Shown one piece after another: positions 24,516 to 33,086 of a DNA stretch of 41,569 nt; position 1 is the stretch's first letter, and the number at the start of each line of letters is the position of its first letter. The position numbers and the translations under genes were made by a program. This stretch comes from Actinomycetes bacterium (GTDB lineage Bacteria > Actinomycetota > Acidimicrobiia > Acidimicrobiales > Ilumatobacteraceae), in NCBI GenBank assembly GCA_025351965.1, contig JANXUX010000208.1, positions 1-41,569 of the forward strand. Direction: 5' to 3'. The notes under the pieces were generated by a model that saw only the letters and a program-made list of their open reading frames with translations, was not told the origin of the DNA and did not search any database.

Positions 24516-26178
24516 GGGTGACCTCCGCCGATTCTGCGATCGCACGGCCGTCGGGCTCACGACGGCTGAGAACGATCGTCGCCTCCGGCTCGATCCGCAG
24601 ATGCCCACCATCGCCGCCGACCGCTCCGGCATAGCTCTCGAACTCGACGTGGAACTCACCCTCGGGGACGAACTCGAACGCCTTGTCGTCGAGATTGGCA
24701 ATGACCGTCAGCGGTCCGCGAAAGATCACCAGCGACGTCGCCTGCCGGTCGAAGATCTCGAACGGCTCGGACCACAGGTCAGGTAGGCGACGACGGAGAT
24801 CGAGCATCGCTCGATAGCGCTCCCACGTCGAGCCGGCTTCGCCGATCTGAGCCGCCGCCGTCAGCGACGCGGGCAGTGGCGCCGTCTCCAACCAGGCGAC
24901 CGGTGCCGTGGTGAAGCCGTTCACCGCCGTGGAGTCCCACGGCACGGGACCTCGGGCGCAGTCCCGCCCTGCCACACCACCGTTGCGGGTGCTGACCGGA
25001 TCCATCGCCACACCGGTCAGGACCGCATCGGGCAGGCCGAGCTCATCGCCTTGGTACAGGAACGTGATGCCGTCGAGGGCGAGCATCAACGTGGTCACTG
25101 CTGCAGCGCGACGCACGCCGACCTGCCCGTCGCCGTAGCGACTGACGGCGCGCGGCTGATCGTGGTTGGACACCGCCCAGGCAGCTCCACCCAGCGCAGC
25201 GCGCTCATAGGTCAACAGATCGGACAGGATCGTCGCCGGCTCCCAGCGCGACGAGGCCAGCTTGAGGACGAATCCGGCGTCGAGCCCGCGGCCGCCGACG
25301 TACTCGGTGAACCGCTCGATGTTGCGCACGTCCATCTCGCCGAGCAGGACCGCGTCGTAGGGCTCGACGACGGTGCGCCAGGTCTCGAAGATCTTCGTCG
25401 TCTCCGGACGGTGCAGATCGTGCACGTGATCGAACGATGCGAACACGTCCTTGGGATGCATGCCGAGCGTGATTTCGCGCACCTGCGGGTTGTTGCGGAA
25501 CTCCGGATCCTTGGTCAGGCCGTGGGCGACATCGATCCGGAACCCGTCGACGCCACGCTCGCACCAGAACGTCAAGATCTCGCGGAACTCCTCCATCACA
25601 GCGGGGTTGGCCCAGTTGAGATCGGGTTGCTCGGACAGGAAGAGGTGGCAGTAGTACTCGCCACTGCCGGCCGGGTCGAGCGTCCATGCCGGCCCGCCGA
25701 AGTGGCTGACCCAGTTGTTCGGCGGCCCACCGTTCGCCGCCGCAGGGCGGAACAGGTAGTAGTCCCGGTAGGGGCTGTCCACGTCGGCGATGGCCTGCTG
25801 GAACCACGGGTGCTGGTCCGAGCTGTGGTTGGGCACGATGTCGACGAAGATCCGCATCCCGCGATCGGTGGCAGCCTGCACGAGCTGGTCGAAGTCGTCG
25901 AGCGTGCCGAACGCGGGATCGATGCCGATGTAGTCGGCGACGTCGTAGCCCTGGTCCTTGCCCGGGCTCGGGTAGAACGGCGTGATCCAGAGGACGTCGA
26001 CGCCGAGCCGATCGAGGACGTCGAGCTTGGCGGTGATGCCCGCCAGATCGCCCACCCCGTCGCCGTCCGAGTCGAGGAAGCTGCGGATGTAGATCTCGTA
26101 GCCGGTGGCTCCCCGCCACCACGCCCTGCCGGCGGGCAATGCCGATCGATCCACTCCCCCGGCTCCCGTCACGCGCAT
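24502..26178 (-). CDS. GH13 alpha-glucosidase / oligo-1,6-glucosidase-like enzyme
   Basis: The 558-residue protein is a complete (beta/alpha)8 amylase-type enzyme with the four GH13 regions: DIVPNHSS, DGFRIDVAHG with nucleophile Asp216, LLGEMDV with acid/base Glu281, and SNHDQPRA with Asp340. The N-terminus WWRGATGYEIYIRSFLDSDG is typical of alpha-glucosidases acting on short alpha-glucosides. A smaller beta domain closes the C-terminus. There is no signal peptide, so it is cytoplasmic, acting on trehalose-, maltose- or isomaltose-like oligosaccharides (exact substrate unknown). The ribosome site is weak. Confidence 0.92.
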   Translation of the reverse strand: MRVTGAGGVDRSALPAGRAWWRGATGYEIYIRSFLDSDGDGVGDLAGITAKLDVLDRLGVDVLWITPFYPSPGKDQGYDVADYIGIDPAFGTLDDFDQLVQAATDRGMRIFVDIVPNHSSDQHPWFQQAIADVDSPYRDYYLFRPAAANGGPPNNWVSHFGGPAWTLDPAGSGEYYCHLFLSEQPDLNWANPAVMEEFREILTFWCERGVDGFRIDVAHGLTKDPEFRNNPQVREITLGMHPKDVFASFDHVHDLHRPETTKIFETWRTVVEPYDAVLLGEMDVRNIERFTEYVGGRGLDAGFVLKLASSRWEPATILSDLLTYERAALGGAAWAVSNHDQPRAVSRYGDGQVGVRRAAAVTTLMLALDGITFLYQGDELGLPDAVLTGVAMDPVSTRNGGVAGRDCARGPVPWDSTAVNGFTTAPVAWLETAPLPASLTAAAQIGEAGSTWERYRAMLDLRRRLPDLWSEPFEIFDRQATSLVIFRGPLTVIANLDDKAFEFVPEGEFHVEFESYAGAVGGDGGHLRIEPEATIVLSRREPDGRAIAESAEVTHGHR

Positions 26179-26259
26179 CCCGACAAGGTACCGCCGGCCG
26201 CTACGGCCCGAACGGTCAACACTCTCGACGATCGGTCGATCGGTCGATCCGGCGCAACG

Positions 26260-26631
26260 TCAGTGTCGCGCAACGGGCGATCCCTGGTGCAGCACCATCC
26301 GCCAGGCAGGCCCGACCCGGGCGAACACGTTGGTCGCGGCGATGGTGCCCGTCGCTGCGCCCTCGACCAGGTTCTCGTCGAGCGAGACCCAGGCGACGTC
26401 GCCGAGCACCTGCACCGCTTCGTTGGTGATGATGAACTGGTTGCGCCCGGACCCGGTGAAGATCCGCCGCCACGACTCCTCGATCGTGGCCCAACCGCGC
26501 AGGATCGGCCAGCCGGGGTGGATGCAGCACGCCCGGTCGCTGTGCTCCCATACGGCAGCCATCCCAGCGAGGTCGCGCTGTTCGTGGGCGTCGTAGAACG
26601 CGTGGTTGACCTGCAGGATCGTGTCGATCAT
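26260..26631 (-). CDS. SnoaL/DUF4440-like NTF2-fold protein
   Basis: The 123-residue protein has the cone-shaped NTF2-like pattern: an N-terminal helix (VNHAFYDAHEQRDLAGMAAVW), a Trp/His/Pro loop (CIHPGWPILRGWATIEESW), and a beta sheet ending in WRMVLHQGSPV. The WxMxxHQxS ending is typical of SnoaL_3/DUF4440 proteins, many of which are isomerase-like or of unknown function. It lies 81 bp ahead of the glucosidase on the same strand, with a GATCGGTC repeat in the gap. Confidence 0.82.
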   Translation of the reverse strand: MIDTILQVNHAFYDAHEQRDLAGMAAVWEHSDRACCIHPGWPILRGWATIEESWRRIFTGSGRNQFIITNEAVQVLGDVAWVSLDENLVEGAATGTIAATNVFARVGPAWRMVLHQGSPVARH

Positions 26632-26747
26632 CGCGCTCGCTCGTCTGGTGCCGGGGTGTCCTGGGTCGGCTCATCGGTGCTCATCGTCAGTGCTCTCCTC
26701 AATCGCGTCCGCGGTTGTGCAGTGGGCCGAACGGGTACTTCAACCAT

Positions 26748-26879
26748 ATGTCCAACGACCCGTTCACGCCGCCCGATCCGAACCAGCCGGCACCGTCGGA
26801 GCCATCATCGATCCCCATCGTGACCGACGTGCCCGAGCAGCTCCCGCCGGATCACGCTCCGACCCAGGAACCGGTCTGA
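26748..26879 (+). CDS. Small proline-rich hypothetical protein
   Basis: An ATG at 26748 opens 43 codons to a TGA at 26877-26879. The product starts MSNDPFTPPDPNQPAPSEPS and continues Pro/Glu-rich, with strong third-position G/C use like the neighbouring genes. It is disordered-looking, with no membrane segment. There is no Shine-Dalgarno site; TACTTC lies 6 bp before the ATG. It is unrecognised and may be spurious. Confidence 0.4.
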   Translation: MSNDPFTPPDPNQPAPSEPSSIPIVTDVPEQLPPDHAPTQEPV

Positions 26880-26916
26880 CAGACCCGCCGATACGCACAC
26901 GCTGACGGGCGGCTCC

Positions 26917-26922
26917 TACGCT
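26917..26922 (+). promoter_or_regulatory. Putative -10 box of a leaderless promoter (SnoaL-like gene)
   Basis: TACGCT is followed by 7 bp and then the ATG at 26930, with no Shine-Dalgarno sequence. Confidence 0.5.
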
Positions 26923-26929
26923 CGAGCCG

Positions 26930-27520
26930 ATGGAGGCCGGCACCGCTGACGACAACGCCGCCGCCATTGCCCGGCTGATCGCCGAGAGCGAGATCCGTGC
27001 GGTGTGCCTGCGTTACTGCCGAGGCATCGACCGCCGCGACTTCGACATCGTCCGCGATTGCTACCACCCGGACGCGCTCGACGAGCACGGCGACGTGGTA
27101 GGCACCGTCGAGGAGTTCATCGATCACGCCCGTGCCGAGCTGTCGCGGTTCGAGACCACGACTCATTTCGTCGGCAACATCCTCGTCGAAGTCGACCCGG
27201 ACGGCCACCGGGCACGGTGCGAGACCTACACGATCGCAATGCACCGCCTCGCCGCCCGCGCTGACGTCAGACCGGAGCGAGATCACGTCGTCGGTCTGCG
27301 CTACATCGACGCCTTCGAGAAACGGGACAACCGGTGGCGGATAGCGGATCGCGTCTGCGTCTTCGACTGGACCCGCACCGACCCCGTCGTTGGTTGGCAG
27401 TTCACCGACGCGTTCCGCCGTGGCGGGTTCGACGGCACCGATCCGGTCTTCGCTCCGTCGCTGCGCGCGGTGATCGACCAAGCTCGTCCGCAACCCCCCA
27501 CCACCGGAGATCCCCGATGA
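26930..27520 (+). CDS. SnoaL_4-type NTF2-fold protein
   Basis: The 196-residue protein follows the SnoaL_4 pattern: AIARLIAESEIRAVCLRYCR, GIDRRDFDIVRDCYHPDALD with the conserved Tyr and His, THFVGNILVEVD, and a C-terminal strand ending RIADRVCVFDWTR. Relatives include dehydratases and hydroxylases of aromatic and steroid metabolism as well as many uncharacterised members. Its stop overlaps the start of the LLM oxidoreductase (ATGA), and pairing of these two families is common in actinobacterial degradation clusters, which suggests a shared substrate (inference). Confidence 0.85.
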   Translation: MEAGTADDNAAAIARLIAESEIRAVCLRYCRGIDRRDFDIVRDCYHPDALDEHGDVVGTVEEFIDHARAELSRFETTTHFVGNILVEVDPDGHRARCETYTIAMHRLAARADVRPERDHVVGLRYIDAFEKRDNRWRIADRVCVFDWTRTDPVVGWQFTDAFRRGGFDGTDPVFAPSLRAVIDQARPQPPTTGDPR

Positions 27521-28461
27521 CCCATCCCCTGCCGCAACTCTCGATGCCGCTGCTCAACTTCTCGGCCGACGACCAGGGCGCATGGCCGCACCTGCTCGAG
27601 CGGGCACGCATCGCCGATGCAGCGGGCATCGACCGGCTGGTCGTCTCAGACCACGTCGTCTACGGCGAGAATCTCGAGGCCTACTCCAAGCCAGAGGTCG
27701 GCGGCGTCGCCGGCGGCAAGCAGCCGACCGGACCGGACGGGCTGTGGCTCGAGCCGCTGACGCTGCTCTCGGTGATCGCCGGCACCACGACCAACGTCCG
27801 CCTCGGCACCAACATCTTGATCGCCGCGCTCCGCCGGCCGGTCGTGCTCGCCAAGACCGCCTCGACGTTGGATGTGCTGTCCGGTGGTCGCTTGGACCTC
27901 GGCGTCGGGGTGGGTTGGCAGCGCGAGGAGTACGTCGCGGCCGGGCTCGACTTCGAGGGCCGGGGCCGGCTGCTCGACCACACCCTGGAGGTCTGCCAGA
28001 CACTCTGGCGCGATCAGCGCGCCGCGTACTCGTCGGCCGAGCTGAGCTTCGACACGATCCACATGATGCCCAAGCCGGTCCTCGCGAGCGGCGTGCCGAT
28101 CTGGGTCAGCGGCACGATCAACCAGCGCGTGATCAGCCGGCTGAGCCGCTTTGGTTCGGGGTGGATCCCTTGGGGCGAGTCCGCCAAGGACCTCCCCACC
28201 TCCATCGCCGCGATGCGTGAAGGCGTGGCCAAGACCGGGCGCGACCCGTCGGACATCGGCGTGGTCAGCAACTTCGCACTCGCCCGCACCGATGCCGGCG
28301 CGCTCGACGTCGCCCGCACGATCGAGCCGTTCCCGGCGCTCGTCGAGAGCGGGGTCACCGACTTCCGGTTCTCGATGCCGATGGCCACACCGGTCGGCGA
28401 GGTCACCGAGTCGCTCGGGCAGATCGTGCAGGCCTTCCGGGCCGCAATCGGGCGTCGCTGA
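27517..28461 (+). CDS. LLM-class (F420-dependent-type) oxidoreductase
   Basis: The 314-residue TIM-barrel protein shows the luciferase-like pattern: ADAAGIDRLVVSDHVVYGEN, TTNVRLGTNILIAALRRPVVLAK, TLDVLSGGRLDLGVGVGWQREEY, and WVSGTINQRVISRLSRFGSGW. The GVGWxxxEY segment and length fit the F420-dependent group rather than FMN monooxygenases, though cofactor choice is inferred. Its start codon overlaps the preceding gene's stop (ATGA), so the two are translationally coupled. The substrate is unknown. Confidence 0.88.
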   Translation: MTHPLPQLSMPLLNFSADDQGAWPHLLERARIADAAGIDRLVVSDHVVYGENLEAYSKPEVGGVAGGKQPTGPDGLWLEPLTLLSVIAGTTTNVRLGTNILIAALRRPVVLAKTASTLDVLSGGRLDLGVGVGWQREEYVAAGLDFEGRGRLLDHTLEVCQTLWRDQRAAYSSAELSFDTIHMMPKPVLASGVPIWVSGTINQRVISRLSRFGSGWIPWGESAKDLPTSIAAMREGVAKTGRDPSDIGVVSNFALARTDAGALDVARTIEPFPALVESGVTDFRFSMPMATPVGEVTESLGQIVQAFRAAIGRR

Positions 28462-28554
28462 TCCCGTCGCAGAATCCCTCAAGCCGAGGGCATTCGGTGT
28501 CGATCATGTGAGTAGCGGCAGAGGGACCTGCCGGCTTGCGACAGGGACGTAGAC

Positions 28555-28848
28555 ATGAACGGGATGCCGAGACCGGGACGGTTGAGCGAGCACGAGGGAC
28601 GCGCCCGAGCCGGGCGCCACCTGCGGCGCCTGATCGGCAATGCCCCGAACGATTTGTGCTGGGACCACGACCACCACCTCCAAGGTCACGTGCACGTCGG
28701 CGAGCGCGAGCTCGTCGTCATCGCGCCACGCGACGAGGTGCACGAGCCGATCGTGCTGCTGGCCGAAGATTGGGACGAGGCGTGTCACGCTTCGTCCCAG
28801 CGTGCCGCGGACATCGTCCGCGAGCGAGCCATCCGCGTTCAGCTCTAG
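28555..28848 (+). CDS. Small hypothetical protein with a His-rich segment
   Basis: The 97-residue protein starts at an ATG behind an AGGGA-type site. It has an Arg-rich helical N-terminus, then CWDHDHHLQGHVHVGERELV, a cluster of five His residues that could bind a metal, and a helical C-terminus. There is no signal peptide or membrane segment. I do not recognise a family. It lies alone between the oxidoreductase and the phosphatase genes; its stop overlaps a short tandem repeat. Confidence 0.6.
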   Translation: MNGMPRPGRLSEHEGRARAGRHLRRLIGNAPNDLCWDHDHHLQGHVHVGERELVVIAPRDEVHEPIVLLAEDWDEACHASSQRAADIVRERAIRVQL

Positions 28849-28878
28849 ACGGCTCGACGGAGAGACGGCTCGACGGCA
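28847..28878. repeat. Two tandem 16-bp units
   Basis: AGACGGCTCGACGGAG is followed directly by AGACGGCTCGACGGCA (14 of 16 bases match). The first unit overlaps the TAG stop of the preceding gene. The remaining bases up to 29007 show only a Shine-Dalgarno site for the phosphatase gene. Confidence 0.75.
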
Positions 28879-29007
28879 GTCGATGTCTCGACCTGTCCTC
28901 GCCACGACGCGCCACGACCTGGTAATGATTGCGGTGCACTCCCCGAGCTCCAGACCCCGGCAACGCTGAGTCGTATCGATCAACCCCGGCCGAAATGGAG
29001 ACCACGG

Positions 29008-30246
29008 ATGAGCAACGACCCGTCCTCTTCGGATCGTCCCGGCGCTGTAGAGCCTTCGCTCGACTGGACAGTGTTCGACGACCAGACCCGCTCTGGGATC
29101 GTCGAACGACTCGACCGGACAGCCTTTGCCCGTTCCGCGACCCTGCAGCGCGTCGTCGATTTGGCCGCGACATTCGCGCAGAGCGGGTTCGCCCAGATCT
29201 CGCTGCTCGGCGAGGCCCAGTACGTGCCGGTTGCGCGCGGCACCCTACCCTTGCTCGACGGCACGCCGATTCCCGACAGTCTGTGTTCGATCACGATGGC
29301 GTCCGGTCAGAGCGTCGTCATCGGCGACACCTCACGGCATGCGTGGGTACGGGACCTCCCCCTGGTGGCCGCTGGAGCGGTTGGTTCCTACCTCGGTGTG
29401 CCGCTGCGCAACGCTGACGGCGTCGTCCTCGGAGCGCTCTGTGTCTACAACAAACACTCCACCGTCTGGCCGAACCACCTGGCGAGCGCGCTCGAGGACT
29501 TGCTCGCGTTCGCAGCGACCGAGATCCAACAGATCGCGACGATCGACTCCCAGGAGGCCTCCCTCGAACAACTGACGACTGCGATCCAGAACATCGTCGC
29601 GCCGCCACCGGTCGCAGTTCCGCCCGGTGTGCAACTCGCCGGCCGCTACCGATCCGCGGATGTCGGAGGCGACTGGTACGAGTGGACCCCGACTGCCCAC
29701 GATGAGATCGCGCTGACGATCGGCGACGTCTCGGGCCATGGGCTCGACGCTGTCGCGAAGATGACCCGACTCAAAGCCCATGTGCACGCATATCTCCTCG
29801 AGGGCCACGGTCCAGCCGAGACGCTGCGGCTGGCGAATCAGTCATTCGAGGATTCTGGCCAGATGGCGACCGTCCTGGACGCGCGCTACCGGCCGGCGGA
29901 CAGGCTGCTGACCTACGCCTCAGCGGGCCATCCTCCTCCGCTCGTCGTGCGTGGACGCGATGCATTCTTCGCAGGGACGCAACCCGGCCCTCCGCTCGGA
30001 TTCGCGACCCGCGCGCCTGCGACGCAGTCGCTGCGTCTCGACATCGGCGACACGGTCCTGTTGTGCACCGACGGCCTGTACGAGCAGCGCCGCTGCGCAC
30101 TCGACGAATCCCTCGAAGAACTCCGCCTGCACTCGATCGACGTCGCCCGCGCGGCACACACCCTCGACGAATTCGTCGACCAACTGCTGCAACTCCCGCT
30201 CAGCGACACCGACGACGACGCCTGCGTTCTGGCGCTTCGCGTCTAG
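29008..30246 (+). CDS. GAF-domain PP2C (SpoIIE/RsbU-type) serine/threonine phosphatase
   Basis: The 412-residue protein has a GAF domain (about 45-180; SLCSITMASGQSVVIGDTSR, YLGVPLRNADGVVLGALCVY) followed by a short coiled linker and a PP2C_SIG domain (about 205-410). The phosphatase motifs are present: VGGDWYEW and IGDVSGHGLDAVAKM with metal-binding Asp residues, YASAGHPPPLV, LLCTDGLYEQR and DDDACVLAL. Such proteins dephosphorylate anti-anti-sigma factors in partner-switching stress pathways, with GAF as the sensor. GGAG precedes the ATG with 7-bp spacing. No anti-sigma partner lies nearby. It ends 4 bp from the convergent P450 gene. Confidence 0.92.
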   Translation: MSNDPSSSDRPGAVEPSLDWTVFDDQTRSGIVERLDRTAFARSATLQRVVDLAATFAQSGFAQISLLGEAQYVPVARGTLPLLDGTPIPDSLCSITMASGQSVVIGDTSRHAWVRDLPLVAAGAVGSYLGVPLRNADGVVLGALCVYNKHSTVWPNHLASALEDLLAFAATEIQQIATIDSQEASLEQLTTAIQNIVAPPPVAVPPGVQLAGRYRSADVGGDWYEWTPTAHDEIALTIGDVSGHGLDAVAKMTRLKAHVHAYLLEGHGPAETLRLANQSFEDSGQMATVLDARYRPADRLLTYASAGHPPPLVVRGRDAFFAGTQPGPPLGFATRAPATQSLRLDIGDTVLLCTDGLYEQRRCALDESLEELRLHSIDVARAAHTLDEFVDQLLQLPLSDTDDDACVLALRV

Positions 30247-30250
30247 ACAT

Positions 30251-31471
30251 CTACCGCGGCGTGAACGTGATCGGCATCTCCGTGACCCCGTTGACGAAGT
30301 CGCTCTTCAGGCGGCGGATCGGGCCGGCCAGCTGCGGATCGCCGAGGCGGTGGATGACCTCGTGCATCGTCGCCCGGATCTGGGCCTTGGCCAGACTGAC
30401 CCCGAGGCAGAAGTGCACACCGCCCCCACCGAAGGTGACGTGGTCGTTCGGCGTGCGGGAAATGTCAAAACGGTGCGGGTCGGCGAAGACGTCCTCGTCG
30501 CGATTTGCGGCCGAGTAGTACATGACCACCTTGTCGCCGGCTGAGATGGGCGTTCCGCGGATCTCGGTGTCGACGGTCGCAGTGCGGCGGAAGTTGTGGA
30601 TCGACGCGCCGTAGCGCAGCATCTCGTCGATCGCCGTTGGCCACAGCGATGGGTCGTTGCGCAGGCGTTCGGCCTCGCCCGGGTTCTCGATGAACGCGAG
30701 CATCGCATGGTTGATCAGGTTCCGCGTCGTCTCGTTTCCGGCGACGATGAGCGTCACGAAGAACATGTTCAGCTCGCCGTCGTCGAGCCGCTGTCCGTCG
30801 ACCTCGGCGTTGACGAGTGCCGTCATGATGTCGTCGCGTGGGTCGGCGCGCCGGGCTGCAGCCATCTGGTCGCACAGCGCGTAGACCTCCATCGCCGCCA
30901 TCTGCCCGGCGTTGTCGCCGCCGACGTCATCGAGCGAGCCGATCATCATGTTCGTCAGCTCGACCATGCGCGGCCACAGCTCGTCATCGAGGCCGAGCAT
31001 CGTGCAGATCGTCTGGATCGGCACCTTCGAGGCGATGTCGTTGACGAACTCGCACTCGCCGCGGCCGACGACCTCGTCGACCACGCGCACGGCTCGCGCA
31101 TCGATGTCCTCGACGAGCTTGTTGATGACCCGCGGCGTGAAGCCTTTGGCGACGATGTTGCGGTACCGGGTGTGCTGCGGGTCGTCCATGTTCAGCACGC
31201 TGAGGCGCAGCATCATCAGCGTTTCTTCGTCCTGATCGGGGATGAACGTGCCGCCGAGCTCGGACGAGAACGTACGCGGGTCGCGGCTGATCCGCTTCAC
31301 GTCGGCGTGCTTGGTCACGGCCCAAAACCCGGAGCCGCCCTCTTCGGGGTGCCAGTAGACGGGCGCCTCGCGACGCAGATGGTCGAACTGGTCGTGGGGC
31401 ACGCCGCGGGCCCACGTCTCGGCGAGCAGGTCGATGTGCGGCGCGGCGGTGAGGTCGTTCGTGGCGGTCAT
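30251..31471 (-). CDS. Cytochrome P450 (soluble, CYP125/142/124-like)
   Basis: The 406-residue protein has all core motifs: the I-helix AGNETTRNLI (245-254), the K-helix ExxR Glu283/Arg286, and the heme loop FGGGGVHFCLG with Cys355. The N-terminal pattern WHPEEGGSGFWAVTKHADV and MDDPQHTRYRNIVAKGFTP are typical of the actinobacterial clade of sterol and linear-terpenoid hydroxylases; substrate assignment is tentative. I chose the ATG at 31471 because AGGAG precedes it. That ATG overlaps the stop of the TetR gene (ATGA), so regulator and enzyme form one transcript. No redox partner gene is in the window. Confidence 0.93.
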   Translation of the reverse strand: MTATNDLTAAPHIDLLAETWARGVPHDQFDHLRREAPVYWHPEEGGSGFWAVTKHADVKRISRDPRTFSSELGGTFIPDQDEETLMMLRLSVLNMDDPQHTRYRNIVAKGFTPRVINKLVEDIDARAVRVVDEVVGRGECEFVNDIASKVPIQTICTMLGLDDELWPRMVELTNMMIGSLDDVGGDNAGQMAAMEVYALCDQMAAARRADPRDDIMTALVNAEVDGQRLDDGELNMFFVTLIVAGNETTRNLINHAMLAFIENPGEAERLRNDPSLWPTAIDEMLRYGASIHNFRRTATVDTEIRGTPISAGDKVVMYYSAANRDEDVFADPHRFDISRTPNDHVTFGGGGVHFCLGVSLAKAQIRATMHEVIHRLGDPQLAGPIRRLKSDFVNGVTEMPITFTPR

Positions 31472-32052
31472 GGGGTTGCTCCTTGGATGTCGGGCGACGA
31501 GATGAGCAGGTGCAGCGTGCGCACCGCCATCTCCTGAGTGATCGATCCGGGTGAGACCTGGTTCATCATCGCCAAGCCGAGCAGCACGCCGACGACCGCG
31601 GGTGCGTTGGCCCCCGCGCCGGAGAACTCCGGCCAGCGATCGGCCAGTTGGGCGATGCCCTGCCACGTCTCGACGTAGCGGGCGCGCAGCCGGTCGAGCG
31701 CCAGCGGATGGCGAATGGCGTGGCTCCAGACCTCGTGCTCGAGCGCCAGCCACCGCGCCGATGACGGCTGCGACACGGCCTGCCACAGTGACGCCAAGCG
31801 TCCCTCGGCATCGTCGGCCAGCTCCAGCTCGGCGGCGACCACGGTCGCGGTGTCGGCGAGCCATTCGTCGACGACGGCGAACAGCAGCTCGTCCTTGCTC
31901 GCGAAGTGCCCGTACAACGCCCCGACCGTGCGACCGGCGCGCTGCGCGATCGCATCGACCGACGCACCGGCGATGCCGTGCTCGGCGAACAGGTCAGCCG
32001 CCGCAGTGAGCAGCCTGGCCCGGGTGTCGATCTTGCGCTCCTGCTGCCGCAT
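31468..32052 (-). CDS. TetR-family transcriptional regulator
   Basis: The 194-residue protein has the TetR DNA-binding domain at its N-terminus: RARLLTAAADLFAEHGIAGA, SVDAIAQRAGRTVGALYGHF and SKDELLFAVVDEW, followed by a helical ligand-binding domain (about 60-190). It is first in an operon with the P450 and probably controls both itself and the P450 in response to the P450 substrate or a related compound. A perfect palindrome lies just before its start. No Shine-Dalgarno site precedes the ATG, so the mRNA is probably leaderless. Confidence 0.94.
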   Translation of the reverse strand: MRQQERKIDTRARLLTAAADLFAEHGIAGASVDAIAQRAGRTVGALYGHFASKDELLFAVVDEWLADTATVVAAELELADDAEGRLASLWQAVSQPSSARWLALEHEVWSHAIRHPLALDRLRARYVETWQGIAQLADRWPEFSGAGANAPAVVGVLLGLAMMNQVSPGSITQEMAVRTLHLLISSPDIQGATP

Positions 32053-32059
32053 GACCAGA

Positions 32060-32082
32060 AAGATAGCGAGCGCTCGCTATCT
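32060..32082 (-). promoter_or_regulatory. TetR operator palindrome overlapping the promoter
   Basis: AGATAGCGAGCGCTCGCTATCT at 32061-32082 is a perfect 22-bp palindrome. It extends further if a 4-base insertion is allowed, since GACC at 32053-32056 matches GGTC on the other side. On the reverse strand TATCTT (32060-32065) lies 7 bp before the TetR ATG and fits a -10 box inside the operator, so bound TetR would block RNA polymerase directly. Confidence 0.85.
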
Positions 32083-32263
32083 GGTCAAGGCGGCAGCTGC
32101 GTGACGCGAGTCGAGTCTCCCCGGGGAGGGTTGTTGGAACTCTGTCACAAGCTTGTGTCGGAGTGGTCGTATCGATGGTCAACCGGGTGCGGCGCGGTGC
32201 GTCGATGTCCACCGATCATGCCCGGCAGTCACGAGCGGTTCGCCTCGACCTGGAGAACGACAA

Positions 32264-32293
32264 AGGGAGCCTGCCCTAGTGGACAGACTCCCT
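32264..32293 (-). terminator. Terminator of the tRNA-Pro transcript
   Basis: On the reverse strand AGGGAGTCTGTCC pairs with GGGCAGGCTCCCT around the loop ACTA (13 bp with two G-T pairs), followed by TTTGTC. It lies 8 bp after the 3' end of the tRNA. The gap between the TetR operator and this hairpin (32083-32263) shows nothing else I can support. Confidence 0.8.
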
Positions 32294-32301
32294 GCTCGGC
32301 G

Positions 32302-32375
32302 TCGGGGTGCCGGGATTCGAACCCGGGGCCTCCACGTCCCGAACGTGGCGCGCTACCAAGCTGCGCTACACCCCG
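32302..32375 (-). tRNA. proT: tRNA-Pro (anticodon CGG)
   Basis: The 74-nt cloverleaf can be folded by hand: acceptor stem CGGGGTG with CACCCCG, a D-arm with AGCTTGGTAG, the anticodon stem CCACG/CGTGG enclosing TTCGGGA (anticodon CGG, reading CCG), a variable loop, and a T-arm with GGGTTCGAATCCC. The discriminator is A. No CCA end is encoded. It is a single tRNA with its own terminator. CCG is likely a frequent proline codon in this high-GC genome. Confidence 0.96.
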
Positions 32376-32537
32376 AAAGGTGTGCTCACCTGCTCGCTCA
32401 CCGGTGTGGAGAGATCGGCTCGGGATACTGCTGCCGACTCCTGCGCACTGGCTGCAGATGAGACGTGACGAGGCTACATGAACCGCCACGGAGTCACACC
32501 CTGGGAATCGCAGGCCGGGCGTCGCACCCGGACCGAG

Positions 32538-32987
32538 CTACGCGCCGGCGATGGTGTCGAGTCCGACGAGATCGGCGCCATCGTCCTGCGCAGTCGTCCC
32601 GACGGCCGGATGGATGTTCACGTCCGGGTCGAGGATGGCCTTGACCGCACGCTGGATCTGCAGCGCGTCGAGCGGCTTGACCAGCCATCCGTCGGCTCCG
32701 CTGCGCTTGGCGAGGAACACGTCTGCGGTGCGGTCGAGCAGCATCAGCGCCGGGATGTACGGCAGCGCACCCGAGCTCTCGTCGAGGCGGAGGTTCATCG
32801 TGACGGCCATGCCACCCATCGAGCCGCTCTGCAGATCGAGGATCGCGATGTCCGGCGTGCGCGCCTTCACCACTCCGGTGACGTCGCGGCCGTTGCGGCA
32901 GACGGTGAAGCTGGTCTCTGGCCCACCGAGCGCGGCGACCAGGTCATCAACCACCCACTGGGCATCGCTTGCGATCAGGACATGCAC
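32538..32987 (-). CDS. Stand-alone response-regulator receiver-domain protein
   Basis: The 149-residue protein starts at a GTG (32987), where the receiver fold begins (VHVLIASDAQ). It keeps the phospho-acceptor Asp51 (IAILDLQSG) and Lys104 (WLVKPLDALQ), and GADGWLVKPL matches the beta5 strand. The acidic pair at the first strand is reduced to one Asp (Asp8), and the usual Thr/Ser of beta4 is Leu, so phosphorylation signalling may be altered. After about 120 residues only a short Asp-rich tail follows, with no output domain. No histidine kinase is adjacent. It could be a CheY-like signal protein, for instance for pilus motility (speculative). Confidence 0.82.
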   Translation of the reverse strand: MHVLIASDAQWVVDDLVAALGGPETSFTVCRNGRDVTGVVKARTPDIAILDLQSGSMGGMAVTMNLRLDESSGALPYIPALMLLDRTADVFLAKRSGADGWLVKPLDALQIQRAVKAILDPDVNIHPAVGTTAQDDGADLVGLDTIAGA

Positions 32988-33086
32988 AGTGCTGAACTGT
33001 AGTCGCCCACACCGAGGCCACCCAGCCCAGGCCCAGGCGCGCTCACTGACCGCCCGCGAGGCCAGGGCACCTTCGCTTTCGGTCAA

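Noticed and set aside
26229-26250. GATCGGTC repeat between the glucosidase and SnoaL-like genes as an operator
   Set aside because: It is short and GATC/CGATCG words are common here; there is no symmetry or spacing that marks a regulator site.
25051-26823. Long forward open frame (590 codons) opposite the GH13 gene
   Set aside because: The product is His/Val/Glu-rich with no family motif, whereas the reverse strand holds all four GH13 regions.
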